Positions 48,825-55,298 of a DNA stretch of 55,298 nucleotides are shown here, piece by piece. This DNA comes from a virus. Made by a program: the position numbers and the translations under genes. The notes below the pieces were generated by a model. The model saw nothing but the letters and a program-made list of their open reading frames with translations. It had not been told where the DNA came from and searched no databases. The first letter of the stretch is position 1. Each line of letters opens with the position of its first letter. The stretch spans positions 1-55,298 of the IMG/VR virus record IMGVR_UViG_3300046167_000533; one strand, given 5' to 3'.

Positions 48825-49853
48825 ATGAGCACCAAAGACGAATCAACTGAAGACAAGCCGCTGGAATTTGACGTAATGCCAGGGGCTGATCGCCCCGAAG
48901 AGGACGACACGCCTGCGCTTGACCTAAGTTTTACGCAGGAAGAGGAACCAGAAGCCGTTGTCGAAGAGGAACCCACTGTCGCTGAAGCCGAAGAATCGGA
49001 AGAAGAACCTGAAGCCGAAGATTCCGAAGAGGACGTGGCCGAAGATGAAGCCGAAGAAACCGAAGCAGCTGTCGAGGAGGTAGAGGAAGCCGAAGAAGCG
49101 CCGGAAGAACCTGCCCCCGAGCCTAAGAAAGCGACTAAAAGCAAAATGGTTCCTAAAGCCCGCCTCGATGAGGTGCTTGCAAAGCAGAAAGCCCTACAGA
49201 AGCAGCTTGATGAGATAAATGCTGCCAAAGAAAAAGCTGAAGAAGCGCCCGAAGCCTACGATTTCGATGAGAAAGAAGTCGAATACCAGAACATGGTGCT
49301 CGATGGGGAGACAGAAAAAGCTGTAGCTCTGAGACGAGAGATTAGAAAGGCGGAGCGCGAGCAGCTTGAGTACGAAATGCGCCAAGAAATGACGCAAACC
49401 GTAACTCAAGACCGCCAAATGAACGCGCTTCAGCAGGCTGCGACCGCTATGGAAGAAGCGTATCCCGTTTTCGACCGTAACTCAGCGGAGTTCAACGAGG
49501 ATTACACGAACGAAGTCCTCGAACTGCGTGATGCGTTCATGTCCACCGGCTATGACGTAGTAGACGCGCTGTCAAAAGCCGTCAAATACGTCGTGAAAGA
49601 CCACGATTTAGATCAAACGGAAGAAAGCGCACCGAGTTTGGCTGGGAAAGCGCCGTCTGTAGACGAAGTTGCCAAGAAACGCGCGCAAGTGAGCAAAAAA
49701 CTGAAGGCCGCAGAAGCCCAACCACCTGAATTGCCAGGTGAAAGTTCCTCGGTTCATGGAGAGAAAGGTCTAGACGTCTCCAACATGACCGAAGAAGAGT
49801 TTGATGCGCTGCCTGAAGCCACCCTGAGACGCCTACGCGGCGATATTTTGTAA
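48825..49853 (+). CDS. Scaffolding protein
   Basis: 342 residues. Residues 1-100 are extremely acidic (runs of Glu/Asp broken by Ala, Pro, Val), followed by a basic/coiled helical part (KARLDEVLAKQKALQKQLDEINAAKEKAEE) and a helical C-terminus with short basic end. This composition and the place between portal and capsid identify a phage head scaffold. It is present in the prohead and leaves or is lost on maturation. Confidence 0.8.
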   Translation: MSTKDESTEDKPLEFDVMPGADRPEEDDTPALDLSFTQEEEPEAVVEEEPTVAEAEESEEEPEAEDSEEDVAEDEAEETEAAVEEVEEAEEAPEEPAPEPKKATKSKMVPKARLDEVLAKQKALQKQLDEINAAKEKAEEAPEAYDFDEKEVEYQNMVLDGETEKAVALRREIRKAEREQLEYEMRQEMTQTVTQDRQMNALQQAATAMEEAYPVFDRNSAEFNEDYTNEVLELRDAFMSTGYDVVDALSKAVKYVVKDHDLDQTEESAPSLAGKAPSVDEVAKKRAQVSKKLKAAEAQPPELPGESSSVHGEKGLDVSNMTEEEFDALPEATLRRLRGDIL

Positions 49854-49865
49854 GGAGCAGCCTAA

Positions 49866-50156
49866 ATGGCGAGTGAAAGAGACCCACGATTAGCCCGAGC
49901 AGGTGTCTCGGGCTTCAATAAACCTAAGCGGACGCCTAATCACCCGAAAAAATCGCACATTGTTGTGGCTAAAGAGGGAGATAAGATCAAAACCATACGG
50001 TTTGGTGAGCAAGGGGCTAAGACTGCGGGCAAACCCAAGGCTGGGGAAGGCGACAAGATGCGTAAGAAGCGCGCCAGCTTCAAAGCACGCCACGCTAAGA
50101 ACATATCCAAGGGCAAAATGAGCGCGGCCTATTGGGCCAATCGCGTGAAGTGGTGA
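49866..50156 (+). CDS. Small basic phage protein with conserved KARHAKNIxKGKMSAAYWA motif (DUF6321-like)
   Basis: 96 residues, strongly basic. The C-terminal DKMRKKRASFKARHAKNISKGKMSAAYWANRVKW is a conserved short motif found beside capsid genes in aquatic phages. AGGAG lies ahead of the ATG. May be a packaged basic protein or head cofactor; no function proven. Confidence 0.6.
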   Translation: MASERDPRLARAGVSGFNKPKRTPNHPKKSHIVVAKEGDKIKTIRFGEQGAKTAGKPKAGEGDKMRKKRASFKARHAKNISKGKMSAAYWANRVKW

Positions 50157-50160
50157 TCTG

Positions 50161-50586
50161 ATGGCTAGAACAGACGAACCTAAATGGAAACGCATTGTCG
50201 CGTCGGTTAAGGCGGGCTCAGCTGGCGGAAAACCTGGCCAGTGGTCAGCCCGTAAGGCGCAAATCGCGACGCAGCGCTACAAAAAGTCAGGTGGCGGTTA
50301 TAAGGGCCCCAAAACAAAGGCTCAGAAGTCGCTGTCTAAGTGGACTAAAGAGGAATGGGGGACAAAGTCCGGTAAAAACTCAACTCAAGGAAGTAAAGCG
50401 ACAGGTGAAAGGTATCTCCCGAAGAAGGCTCGAAAAGCTTTATCAGACAAGGAGTACGCTGCCACTTCCCGAAAGAAGCGGGAAGACACAAAGAAAGGCA
50501 AGCAGTTCTCAAAGCAGCCAAAAAAGATAGCGAAGAAGACAGCGCGGGTTCGAAAAGCGAGCCACCGCCCTAGCCGACGCAGTTGA
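50161..50586 (+). CDS. Small basic protein, DUF5872-like
   Basis: 141 residues. LSKWTKEEWGTKSGKNS...TGERYLPKKARKALSDKEYAATSRKKREDTKKGKQFSKQPKKIAKKTARVRKAS follows the DUF5872 pattern, a family I recall from phages and also large eukaryotic viruses. Highly basic, so DNA contact inside the head is plausible. Begins four bases after the previous stop. Confidence 0.6.
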   Translation: MARTDEPKWKRIVASVKAGSAGGKPGQWSARKAQIATQRYKKSGGGYKGPKTKAQKSLSKWTKEEWGTKSGKNSTQGSKATGERYLPKKARKALSDKEYAATSRKKREDTKKGKQFSKQPKKIAKKTARVRKASHRPSRRS

Positions 50587-50604
50587 TTTAGGTGTTGCAT
50601 ACGT

Positions 50605-50623
50605 ATATTAGTATCGCTAATAT
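50605..50623 (+). promoter_or_regulatory. Operator/promoter O12 for the capsid gene
   Basis: ATATTAGT-ATC-GCTAATAT with TTGCAT, 17 bp, TAATAT. It starts a transcript with a leader of about 220 bases before the capsid ATG. Confidence 0.8.
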
Positions 50624-50629
50624 TCTATG

Positions 50630-50848
50630 TATATTCGTCCATCAGAGCGATATCTGATCGGCCCGTAGCCGTAAAAAACGTAACCATCGCCTGCACAAGG
50701 CGTTAAACCTGCCGAGGTCGCTCTCGTTAAAACGCGCTAGTTCGTCGTCCCACGACACGGGAACACGGATTAGCCGCTCCAGTAAGTCGGCTAAACGAGC
50801 AGGCTTTATTAGCTGCGCTATTAATACGACAATTTTATGGAGGCCATC
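50630..50848 (+). other. Long hairpin-rich leader of the capsid mRNA
   Basis: A non-coding stretch with a row of perfect short stems: ATCAGA/TCTGAT (50641-50658), CGCCT/AGGCG (50688-50702), CGAG/CTCG (50713-50726), GTCGT/ACGAC (50744-50756), and TTAGCCG/CGGCTAA (50770-50794). It could stabilise the capsid mRNA, be a CsrA or other regulator target, or hold a small RNA. No start-codon frame of note lies in it. Confidence 0.5.
50806..50824 (+). promoter_or_regulatory. Degenerate operator O13 near the capsid start
   Basis: TTATTAGC-TGC-GCTATTAA, three mismatches to the family. No usable -35. It lies 24 bp before the capsid ATG and may be a second, roadblock-type site. Confidence 0.4.
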
Positions 50849-51994
50849 ATGGCTTTAACGAACTTCGGTACGCTTACGGGCGACCAACTGCAGATGTGGT
50901 CGCGTGAATTCTGGAAAGTAGCACGCAACCAATCTTTCATTAACCAGTTCGCTGGTACTGGCTCTAACGCGATGGTTCAGCGAATCACTGAACTGACCAA
51001 GAACCAGAAAGGCACGAAAGCAAACATTACGTTGCTTGCTGATATGACTGGTGACGGTATCACTGGTGATAACACGCTAGAAGGGAACGAAGAAGCCCTA
51101 CGCGCGTATGACATCACCATTGAGCTAGATCAGCTACGTTTTGCTAACCGCATCGCTGGCCGTATGACGGACCAGAAGACAGTGGTTAACTTCCGTGAGC
51201 AGTCTCGCGACGCCCTTGCGTATGCAATGGCTGACCGTTGTGACCAGTTGGCATTCTTGACTCTGTCAGGTGTTGCTTACACTCACAAAAACAATGGTGC
51301 TCTGCGTACTACCTCTTCTTCTGCTGGCCACGAGTTGGTAGATCTGGAGTTTGCGTCTGACGTTTCTGCACCTACTGGTGATCGCCATCGTCGAATAAGC
51401 GGAACCTCGATAGCGGCTGGCGACACTACCGCTGTTACAGCTTCTGACAAGTTGGCCTACCGCCACGTTGTAGAACTGAAAGCCTACGCTAAGGATAACT
51501 ACATCCGAGGTATTCGCGGTGCTGGTAACCAAGAAACCTTCCATATGTTTGTTACTCCGCAGCAAATGGCTGACCTCAAACTTGATAGCGATTTCTTGGC
51601 CAACGTGCGTAATGCCGGTGTCCGAGGAACTGGCAACAGCTTGTTTGCGGGTTCTTCAAGCCTGATGGTAGACGGCGTGATGATCCACGAGTTCCGTCAT
51701 GTGTTTAACACTACTGGCGCAACTTCTGGTGCTTCCGCTAACGCTGGTGCAGCTGGCTACAAGTGGGGTGCTGACGCTGACGTAGACGGTGCTCGCGCAT
51801 TGTTCTGCGGTGCGCAAGCGCTCGCACTGGCTGATATCGGTCTGCCTGAGATGGTTGAAGACACCTTCGACTATGGCAACCAGTCAGGCATCTCTGTAGG
51901 CAAGATCTTCGGTCTCCGTAAGCCTAAGTACAACTCAGACATTTCTGGTAGTGCTCAGGACTTCGGTGTTATCGCCCTCGATACTGCCCAGTAA
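50849..51994 (+). CDS. Major capsid protein, N4-gp56 family
   Basis: 381 residues from the ATG at 50849, with GGAGG five bases upstream (an in-frame ATG at 50837 forms part of that site). MWSREFWKVARNQSFINQFAGTG...MVQRITELTKNQKGTKANITLLADMTGDGITGDNTLEGNEEALRAYDITIELDQLRFANRIAGRMTDQ is the hallmark of the N4-gp56/DUF4043 capsid family with HK97-like fold. It is under its own promoter and followed by a strong terminator, as expected for the most abundant virion protein. Confidence 0.92.
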   Translation: MALTNFGTLTGDQLQMWSREFWKVARNQSFINQFAGTGSNAMVQRITELTKNQKGTKANITLLADMTGDGITGDNTLEGNEEALRAYDITIELDQLRFANRIAGRMTDQKTVVNFREQSRDALAYAMADRCDQLAFLTLSGVAYTHKNNGALRTTSSSAGHELVDLEFASDVSAPTGDRHRRISGTSIAAGDTTAVTASDKLAYRHVVELKAYAKDNYIRGIRGAGNQETFHMFVTPQQMADLKLDSDFLANVRNAGVRGTGNSLFAGSSSLMVDGVMIHEFRHVFNTTGATSGASANAGAAGYKWGADADVDGARALFCGAQALALADIGLPEMVEDTFDYGNQSGISVGKIFGLRKPKYNSDISGSAQDFGVIALDTAQ

Positions 51995-52001
51995 GACTGT
52001 C

Positions 52002-52028
52002 GCCCCCTCTTCGGAGGGGGCTTTTTTT
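52002..52028 (+). terminator. Rho-independent terminator after the capsid gene
   Basis: Perfect 8-bp stem GCCCCCTC/GAGGGGGC with a TTCG tetraloop, followed by seven T. One of the strongest terminators in the genome; it would limit read-through into the adaptor operon. Confidence 0.93.
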
Positions 52029-52039
52029 GGAGTGTACGG

Positions 52040-52564
52040 ATGAGAAAAAGACCCTACGCGAAGCCGAAGAGCTCACCTACAACCAGCCGTAGCGCCCGAT
52101 TGAAAGCGACGGTGGCTCGTATGAAAACGAAGAGACAGGCGGCTAGAGCTGAAGAAGCGAAGAAAGAAGCTGAGAGGCTAAACACTGTATCTAGGAAGAG
52201 AAAGGCCCCTGCGACAACTGGGCAAAAGAAAAAGGCCGGCTCCTCTACCAAGAAGGTCGCGGCCAAGAAGCCGGTTCCACCTAAAAATCCAAGAACAGGT
52301 CGTAGAGGTGGTTCAGTAGATTCAAAAACCAATATGGACTTCGACGCGGCACCTCGAAACACGAATAGAAACCCCCGTGCTCGTGCTCTTAGTATGCAAC
52401 GCGACAAGACCGGTGGCGTAAAGACCAAAGCAGGCGAGTACAAAGTATTCAAGAAGAAGTCACAGGCTGCAGGCAGCTTTCGCTCAGCTTTCGCTACGGC
52501 GAAGAAAGCAGGCAAGAAGACATTCACTTGGAACGGCAAGAAGTACACCACCCAAACTAAGTAG
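52040..52564 (+). CDS. Basic virion-associated protein (174 aa)
   Basis: Residues 1-100 are Lys/Arg/Ala/Pro-rich, like histone tails. The C-terminus has a conserved-looking GKKTFTWNGKKYTT block (about 155-170) seen at the end of several phage structural proteins. Located between capsid and adaptors. It may be a packaged DNA-binding or minor head protein. Confidence 0.6.
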   Translation: MRKRPYAKPKSSPTTSRSARLKATVARMKTKRQAARAEEAKKEAERLNTVSRKRKAPATTGQKKKAGSSTKKVAAKKPVPPKNPRTGRRGGSVDSKTNMDFDAAPRNTNRNPRARALSMQRDKTGGVKTKAGEYKVFKKKSQAAGSFRSAFATAKKAGKKTFTWNGKKYTTQTK

Positions 52565-52574
52565 GCAATAAATC

Positions 52575-52952
52575 ATGAAGATTGTTAGCAGCGAAGGCTT
52601 ACGCGTCACAACAATGGGCGGAACCGCCGTCTTGTTCGAAGCAGGCGTACCTCGGGAAATATCTGAGGAGATTGGTCTTTTAGCGATCCAACAGGGAGCA
52701 AAAGAACTCAAGGGTTCTACTGTTGTTGAGGAAGAAATAGATGTCTCGGTTGTCGAAGAAACAGCTGTCGAGGAGATCGTGCAGCTGGACTCAGAGTTAG
52801 TAACCGTCCTTGAAAAGATGATGGATGAAGGTGACCCAGACAATTTTAAGACGGACGGCTACCCGAAGGCAGCGGCTGTAAACAAAGCTGTTGGGAGAAC
52901 TGTTGATACAGACGCCCGAGAAGCTGCTTGGGAATCAATTCTGAACTCATAG
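52575..52952 (+). CDS. Small head protein (125 aa)
   Basis: A beta-rich N-terminus (MKIVSSEGLRVTTMGGTAVLFEAGVPREIS) and an acidic linker are followed by a C-terminal helical block, DNFKTDGYPKAAAVNKAVGRTVDTDAREAAW, that recurs in small phage head proteins. Likely a head-completion or decoration component. No enzyme motif. Confidence 0.55.
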   Translation: MKIVSSEGLRVTTMGGTAVLFEAGVPREISEEIGLLAIQQGAKELKGSTVVEEEIDVSVVEETAVEEIVQLDSELVTVLEKMMDEGDPDNFKTDGYPKAAAVNKAVGRTVDTDAREAAWESILNS

Positions 52953-52961
52953 GTATATGAC

Positions 52962-53648
52962 ATGACAGTATCAGTACAAAGCGTAATCGACCGAGTGCAG
53001 ACCGTGCTCCAAGATACAACAGGTGTCAGATGGCCCATAGTGTCCGAGCTTGTGCTTTGGGTGAACGACGCTCAGCGCGAAATCGCTTTGCTGAAGCCCG
53101 ACGCGTCGGCTAAAAACGAGACCATAACTTTGGCCACGGGCACCAAGCAGGATATACCTTCTGGCGGCAACCGCCTGTTAAAGGTCGTACGCAACATGTC
53201 TGCTGCGTCTGGTGGCACGGGTAAGCGCTCTGTAAGGCTCGTAGATGCTGAGGTGCTAAACGGTCAGACCCCCGACTGGCATGACCCCTCCGTAACAGGC
53301 GACGCTGCTCACACTAATATCGTGAAGCATTACGTCTATGAAGAATCGAATCCTCGAAACTTCTACGTCTACCCAGGTGTCGCAGGTAGCGCGTACTTAG
53401 AGATTATCTACTCTGCCAACCCCGACACAGTTGCGCAGGACGGGAATCTAGATATCCCAGACATTTTCGCGAACGCTGTAATGAATTACGTGATGTACAT
53501 GGCTTATATGAAGGATGCCGAGTACGCAGGAAATGCTCAGCGCGCTGGCACTCATTATCAGATCTTTCAAGCGCAGGTAACTGGGAAAGGCCAGATTGAC
53601 GCGATCACGAACCCCAATATAGAACGCAGAGAAACAGCGGGAGCGTAA
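52962..53648 (+). CDS. Head-tail adaptor, DUF6682-like (228 aa)
   Basis: SVIDRVQTVLQDTTGVRWPIVSELVLWVNDAQREIALLKPDA at the N-terminus and DIPDIFANAVMNYVMYMAYMKDAEYAGNAQRAGTHYQIFQAQV near the C-terminus are the pattern of the DUF6682 adaptor family. These are helical ring proteins below the portal. It is followed after three bases by the next connector. Confidence 0.75.
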   Translation: MTVSVQSVIDRVQTVLQDTTGVRWPIVSELVLWVNDAQREIALLKPDASAKNETITLATGTKQDIPSGGNRLLKVVRNMSAASGGTGKRSVRLVDAEVLNGQTPDWHDPSVTGDAAHTNIVKHYVYEESNPRNFYVYPGVAGSAYLEIIYSANPDTVAQDGNLDIPDIFANAVMNYVMYMAYMKDAEYAGNAQRAGTHYQIFQAQVTGKGQIDAITNPNIERRETAGA

Positions 53649-53651
53649 CGC

Positions 53652-54332
53652 ATGGCGATTTCGTACGAAACGCTACTTCCTGAGATTCTACCGATGGTGT
53701 CTGGGTGCTCCGACACAATGGTAGAGAACAGCGTCCGCGCGGCCGTTATCGAGTTGTGTGAGATGTCTGAGGTATATCAGTCTGAGCTTGATCCAGTGAC
53801 CACTGTCGGTGGCATTTTTGAGTATGACCTCGAACCGCCAAGCGGTACTTCGGTCCAAAAGATCCTCTGGGTTACGCACGAAGGGAAAGATTTAGAACCG
53901 CTGTCAAGCACGTTGCTTGAACAGCGGATCCCCAAGTGGAGAGAAGGCAACGGTGTACCCGAATACTTCGTGCAGCAAAGCTCCCAGACGTTTTGGCTAA
54001 CCCCTGTGCCTACAACGACGTCTGTATCTAGCACGATTGTGCGCGCAGTGCTGAGGCCGACTCACACAAGCACCGCCTGTGACGACGATGTAATGGACCG
54101 TCATAGGGACACGATTGTCAACGGAGCCTTATTCCGATTGCTGCGGATACCAAACAAAGATTGGACGGATTTGACAGGCGCAGGCATGTACGGGTCTTTA
54201 TTTAACGACGGTTTGAAGCGCGCTGAGTTACATGCTCGCGGAGCGGACACCGGCATAGCTAGGAAGGTTCGATATGGCGGAAGTTCAGGCGCTTTGCGCA
54301 CAAGACGCCGACGTTACGGTAGCGGAGGATAA
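53652..54332 (+). CDS. Second head-tail connector protein (226 aa)
   Basis: Starts ISYETLLPEILPMVSGCSDTMVENSVRAAVIELCEMS, beta core near 50-150 (FEYDLEPPSGTSVQKILWV), and an Arg-rich end. This arrangement is common for podovirus adaptor/tail-tube A-like proteins. Its last 59 bases overlap the next gene in another frame. Role inferred from order adaptor-connector-acetyltransferase-internal proteins. Confidence 0.65.
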   Translation: MAISYETLLPEILPMVSGCSDTMVENSVRAAVIELCEMSEVYQSELDPVTTVGGIFEYDLEPPSGTSVQKILWVTHEGKDLEPLSSTLLEQRIPKWREGNGVPEYFVQQSSQTFWLTPVPTTTSVSSTIVRAVLRPTHTSTACDDDVMDRHRDTIVNGALFRLLRIPNKDWTDLTGAGMYGSLFNDGLKRAELHARGADTGIARKVRYGGSSGALRTRRRRYGSGG

Positions 54333-54729
54333 ACCAGTTTTCGCGCAGGTCCGTGAAGAATGGGACTGGGTGAAGTGCGGAATAGAAGAAATTTTAGCTG
54401 AGCAGACTCAGCTTACGTTTAGACCAGAAGATGTATATGCAGCTTGTCTAAACGGAGAAGCCCACCTTTGGGTAGCACCAGAGGGGTTTGTAATCACCAC
54501 CACAGAGGTGGACGAATTCACTGGTGCAAAGACATTTTTGGTGTGGCTTGCATGGGCAAAGAAACGCGGAGCTAGTTGCGTGATTAAGTACTACTCCTTC
54601 TTTGCGCGGGTCGCGAAAGACAGCGGCTTCTTAAATATAGAAGTCAGAACGCCCCTAACGGCGCTGGAGGATTACCTACTCGCCGAGGGTTGGAAGAAAG
54701 ACACAGTGGTTTATACGAGAGAGTTGTAA
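54274..54729 (+). CDS. GNAT-like phage protein (151 aa)
   Basis: A compact alpha/beta protein with GEAHLWVAPEGFVITTTEVDEFTGAKTFLVWLAWAKKRGASCVIKYY and a C-terminal EDYLLAEGWKKDTVVYTREL. It is the pattern of small GNAT-fold proteins that many podoviruses carry between connectors and internal virion proteins. The acetyl-CoA loop is not obvious. Overlaps both neighbours. Confidence 0.6.
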   Translation: MAEVQALCAQDADVTVAEDKPVFAQVREEWDWVKCGIEEILAEQTQLTFRPEDVYAACLNGEAHLWVAPEGFVITTTEVDEFTGAKTFLVWLAWAKKRGASCVIKYYSFFARVAKDSGFLNIEVRTPLTALEDYLLAEGWKKDTVVYTREL

Positions 54730-55298
54730 TGGGTAGCAAACCGAAGAGAAGCGATTACAAGGCATCTCCTGCAGAGATCGCAAACGCGAAGATCGGGGCC
54801 GAGAAAGCAGAATTTTTTGAAAGGAACTACCAGCCTTTAAACGTGGCCGAGCTAAAAGACGCTCTGTCCGATGATGTGACAAAGCTGGCCCGTAGCAGAG
54901 CAAACGCGGACGTTATGCAGTCCTTGACCTCCGCGCCAACCTACCAACAGACGCAGAATGCAGGGCAGTTTTCGCGAGATTTCTCGCAGGCATACCAAGG
55001 TCAACTGGGCAAAGCCACTGCCGGTGCTGAAACGCTGCAAAACCAACGCGCAGCAGCAGCTGTGGGTGTAGCTCAGGGTCAGAGCGCGGCGAGTGGAACC
55101 GCGCGCTCTGCGCTCGCTGATATCGGCACGTCCCGACAACTTGATCGAGCTAAAAATAACGCACTGGTTCGGGCGGCTAAGGTCGACGCCGGTATGCGTA
55201 TCGCGGGTGCAGCTGGGGATAAAGCCTTCGGTTCGGGTGATCCTACGAAGCCCAACGCCTGGGACAACATGCGTAACGCGTATAACAAAGCGTCAGGG
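54729..55298 (+). CDS. Putative internal virion protein, continues across the window end to a TAG at base 1
   Basis: The ATG overlaps the previous stop. The frame is open for 190 codons to the last base; joined to base 1 it ends at TAG (1-3). The product is helical, Ala/Gln/Asn-rich (QNQRAAAAVGVAQGQSAASGTARSALADIGTSRQLDRAKNN) like the next internal proteins. This clean closure is the main evidence for a circular or terminally complete genome. Confidence 0.7.
   Translation, partial: MGSKPKRSDYKASPAEIANAKIGAEKAEFFERNYQPLNVAELKDALSDDVTKLARSRANADVMQSLTSAPTYQQTQNAGQFSRDFSQAYQGQLGKATAGAETLQNQRAAAAVGVAQGQSAASGTARSALADIGTSRQLDRAKNNALVRAAKVDAGMRIAGAAGDKAFGSGDPTKPNAWDNMRNAYNKASG

Noticed and set aside
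1-55298. CRISPR array or phage RNA polymerase
   Set aside because: No regularly spaced direct repeats with unique spacers were seen, and no single-subunit RNA polymerase motifs occur in any large frame.

Overview
The window looks like one complete, circularly closing genome of a temperate tailed phage, most likely a podovirus of a gammaproteobacterium (aquatic or marine by gene style; this host call is inference). The reading frame that opens at 54729 stays open to the last base. Joined to base 1 it ends at once in TAG, followed by GGAG and the ATG at 12, so the two ends appear to be adjacent in nature. The evidence for a phage is a full set: small and large terminase, P22-type portal, scaffold, N4-gp56-type capsid, head-tail adaptors, internal virion proteins, tail fibres, holin, M15 endolysin, tyrosine integrase, attP, repressor and a replication module.

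Layout: there are two transcription arms. From a divergent region near 43.5-43.8 kb everything to the right reads rightward: HNH nuclease, terminase, portal, scaffold, capsid, adaptors, internal virion proteins including a 2030-residue protein with an HELGH motif, lysis genes, tail appendages and fibres, and finally integrase at 24.8 kb. From the same point everything to the left reads leftward: many small proteins, two HTH proteins, a MoxR ATPase/VWA-metallopeptidase pair, DNA polymerase A, CsrA, an AEP primase-SF3 helicase, a Cas4/RecB-like nuclease, a Gp88-like protein, an SF2 helicase, a putative VRR-NUC nuclease, a CI-like repressor and an excisionase-like protein that converges on integrase.

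The most striking structure is a dispersed 19-bp palindrome, ATATTAGY-N3-RCTAATAT, found about a dozen times, nearly always just upstream of an operon start and in the matching orientation. Its right arm supplies a TAATAT -10 box, and at seven sites a TTGnnn -35 lies exactly 17 bp upstream. Early replication genes, excisionase, terminase, capsid and tail operons therefore seem to carry the same promoter/operator cassette. I infer one regulator, most simply the CI-like protein at 25051-25593, which could silence nearly the whole lytic programme directly. No phage RNA polymerase or recognisable late antiterminator was seen.

Other features of note: an iteron-like array (13 copies of GTGTAGCAG-type units in two clusters) in a non-coding gap at 42.4-42.8 kb, a candidate origin; a G-quadruplex motif plus an AT-rich tract in the divergent region; a hairpin-rich capsid leader; and an attP carrying a tRNA-Ser 3' end. 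Three genes are broken by clustered frameshifts (S74 tail fibre, primase-helicase, Gp88-like). Most of these look like one extra base, so local sequence error must be excluded before calling them decayed.
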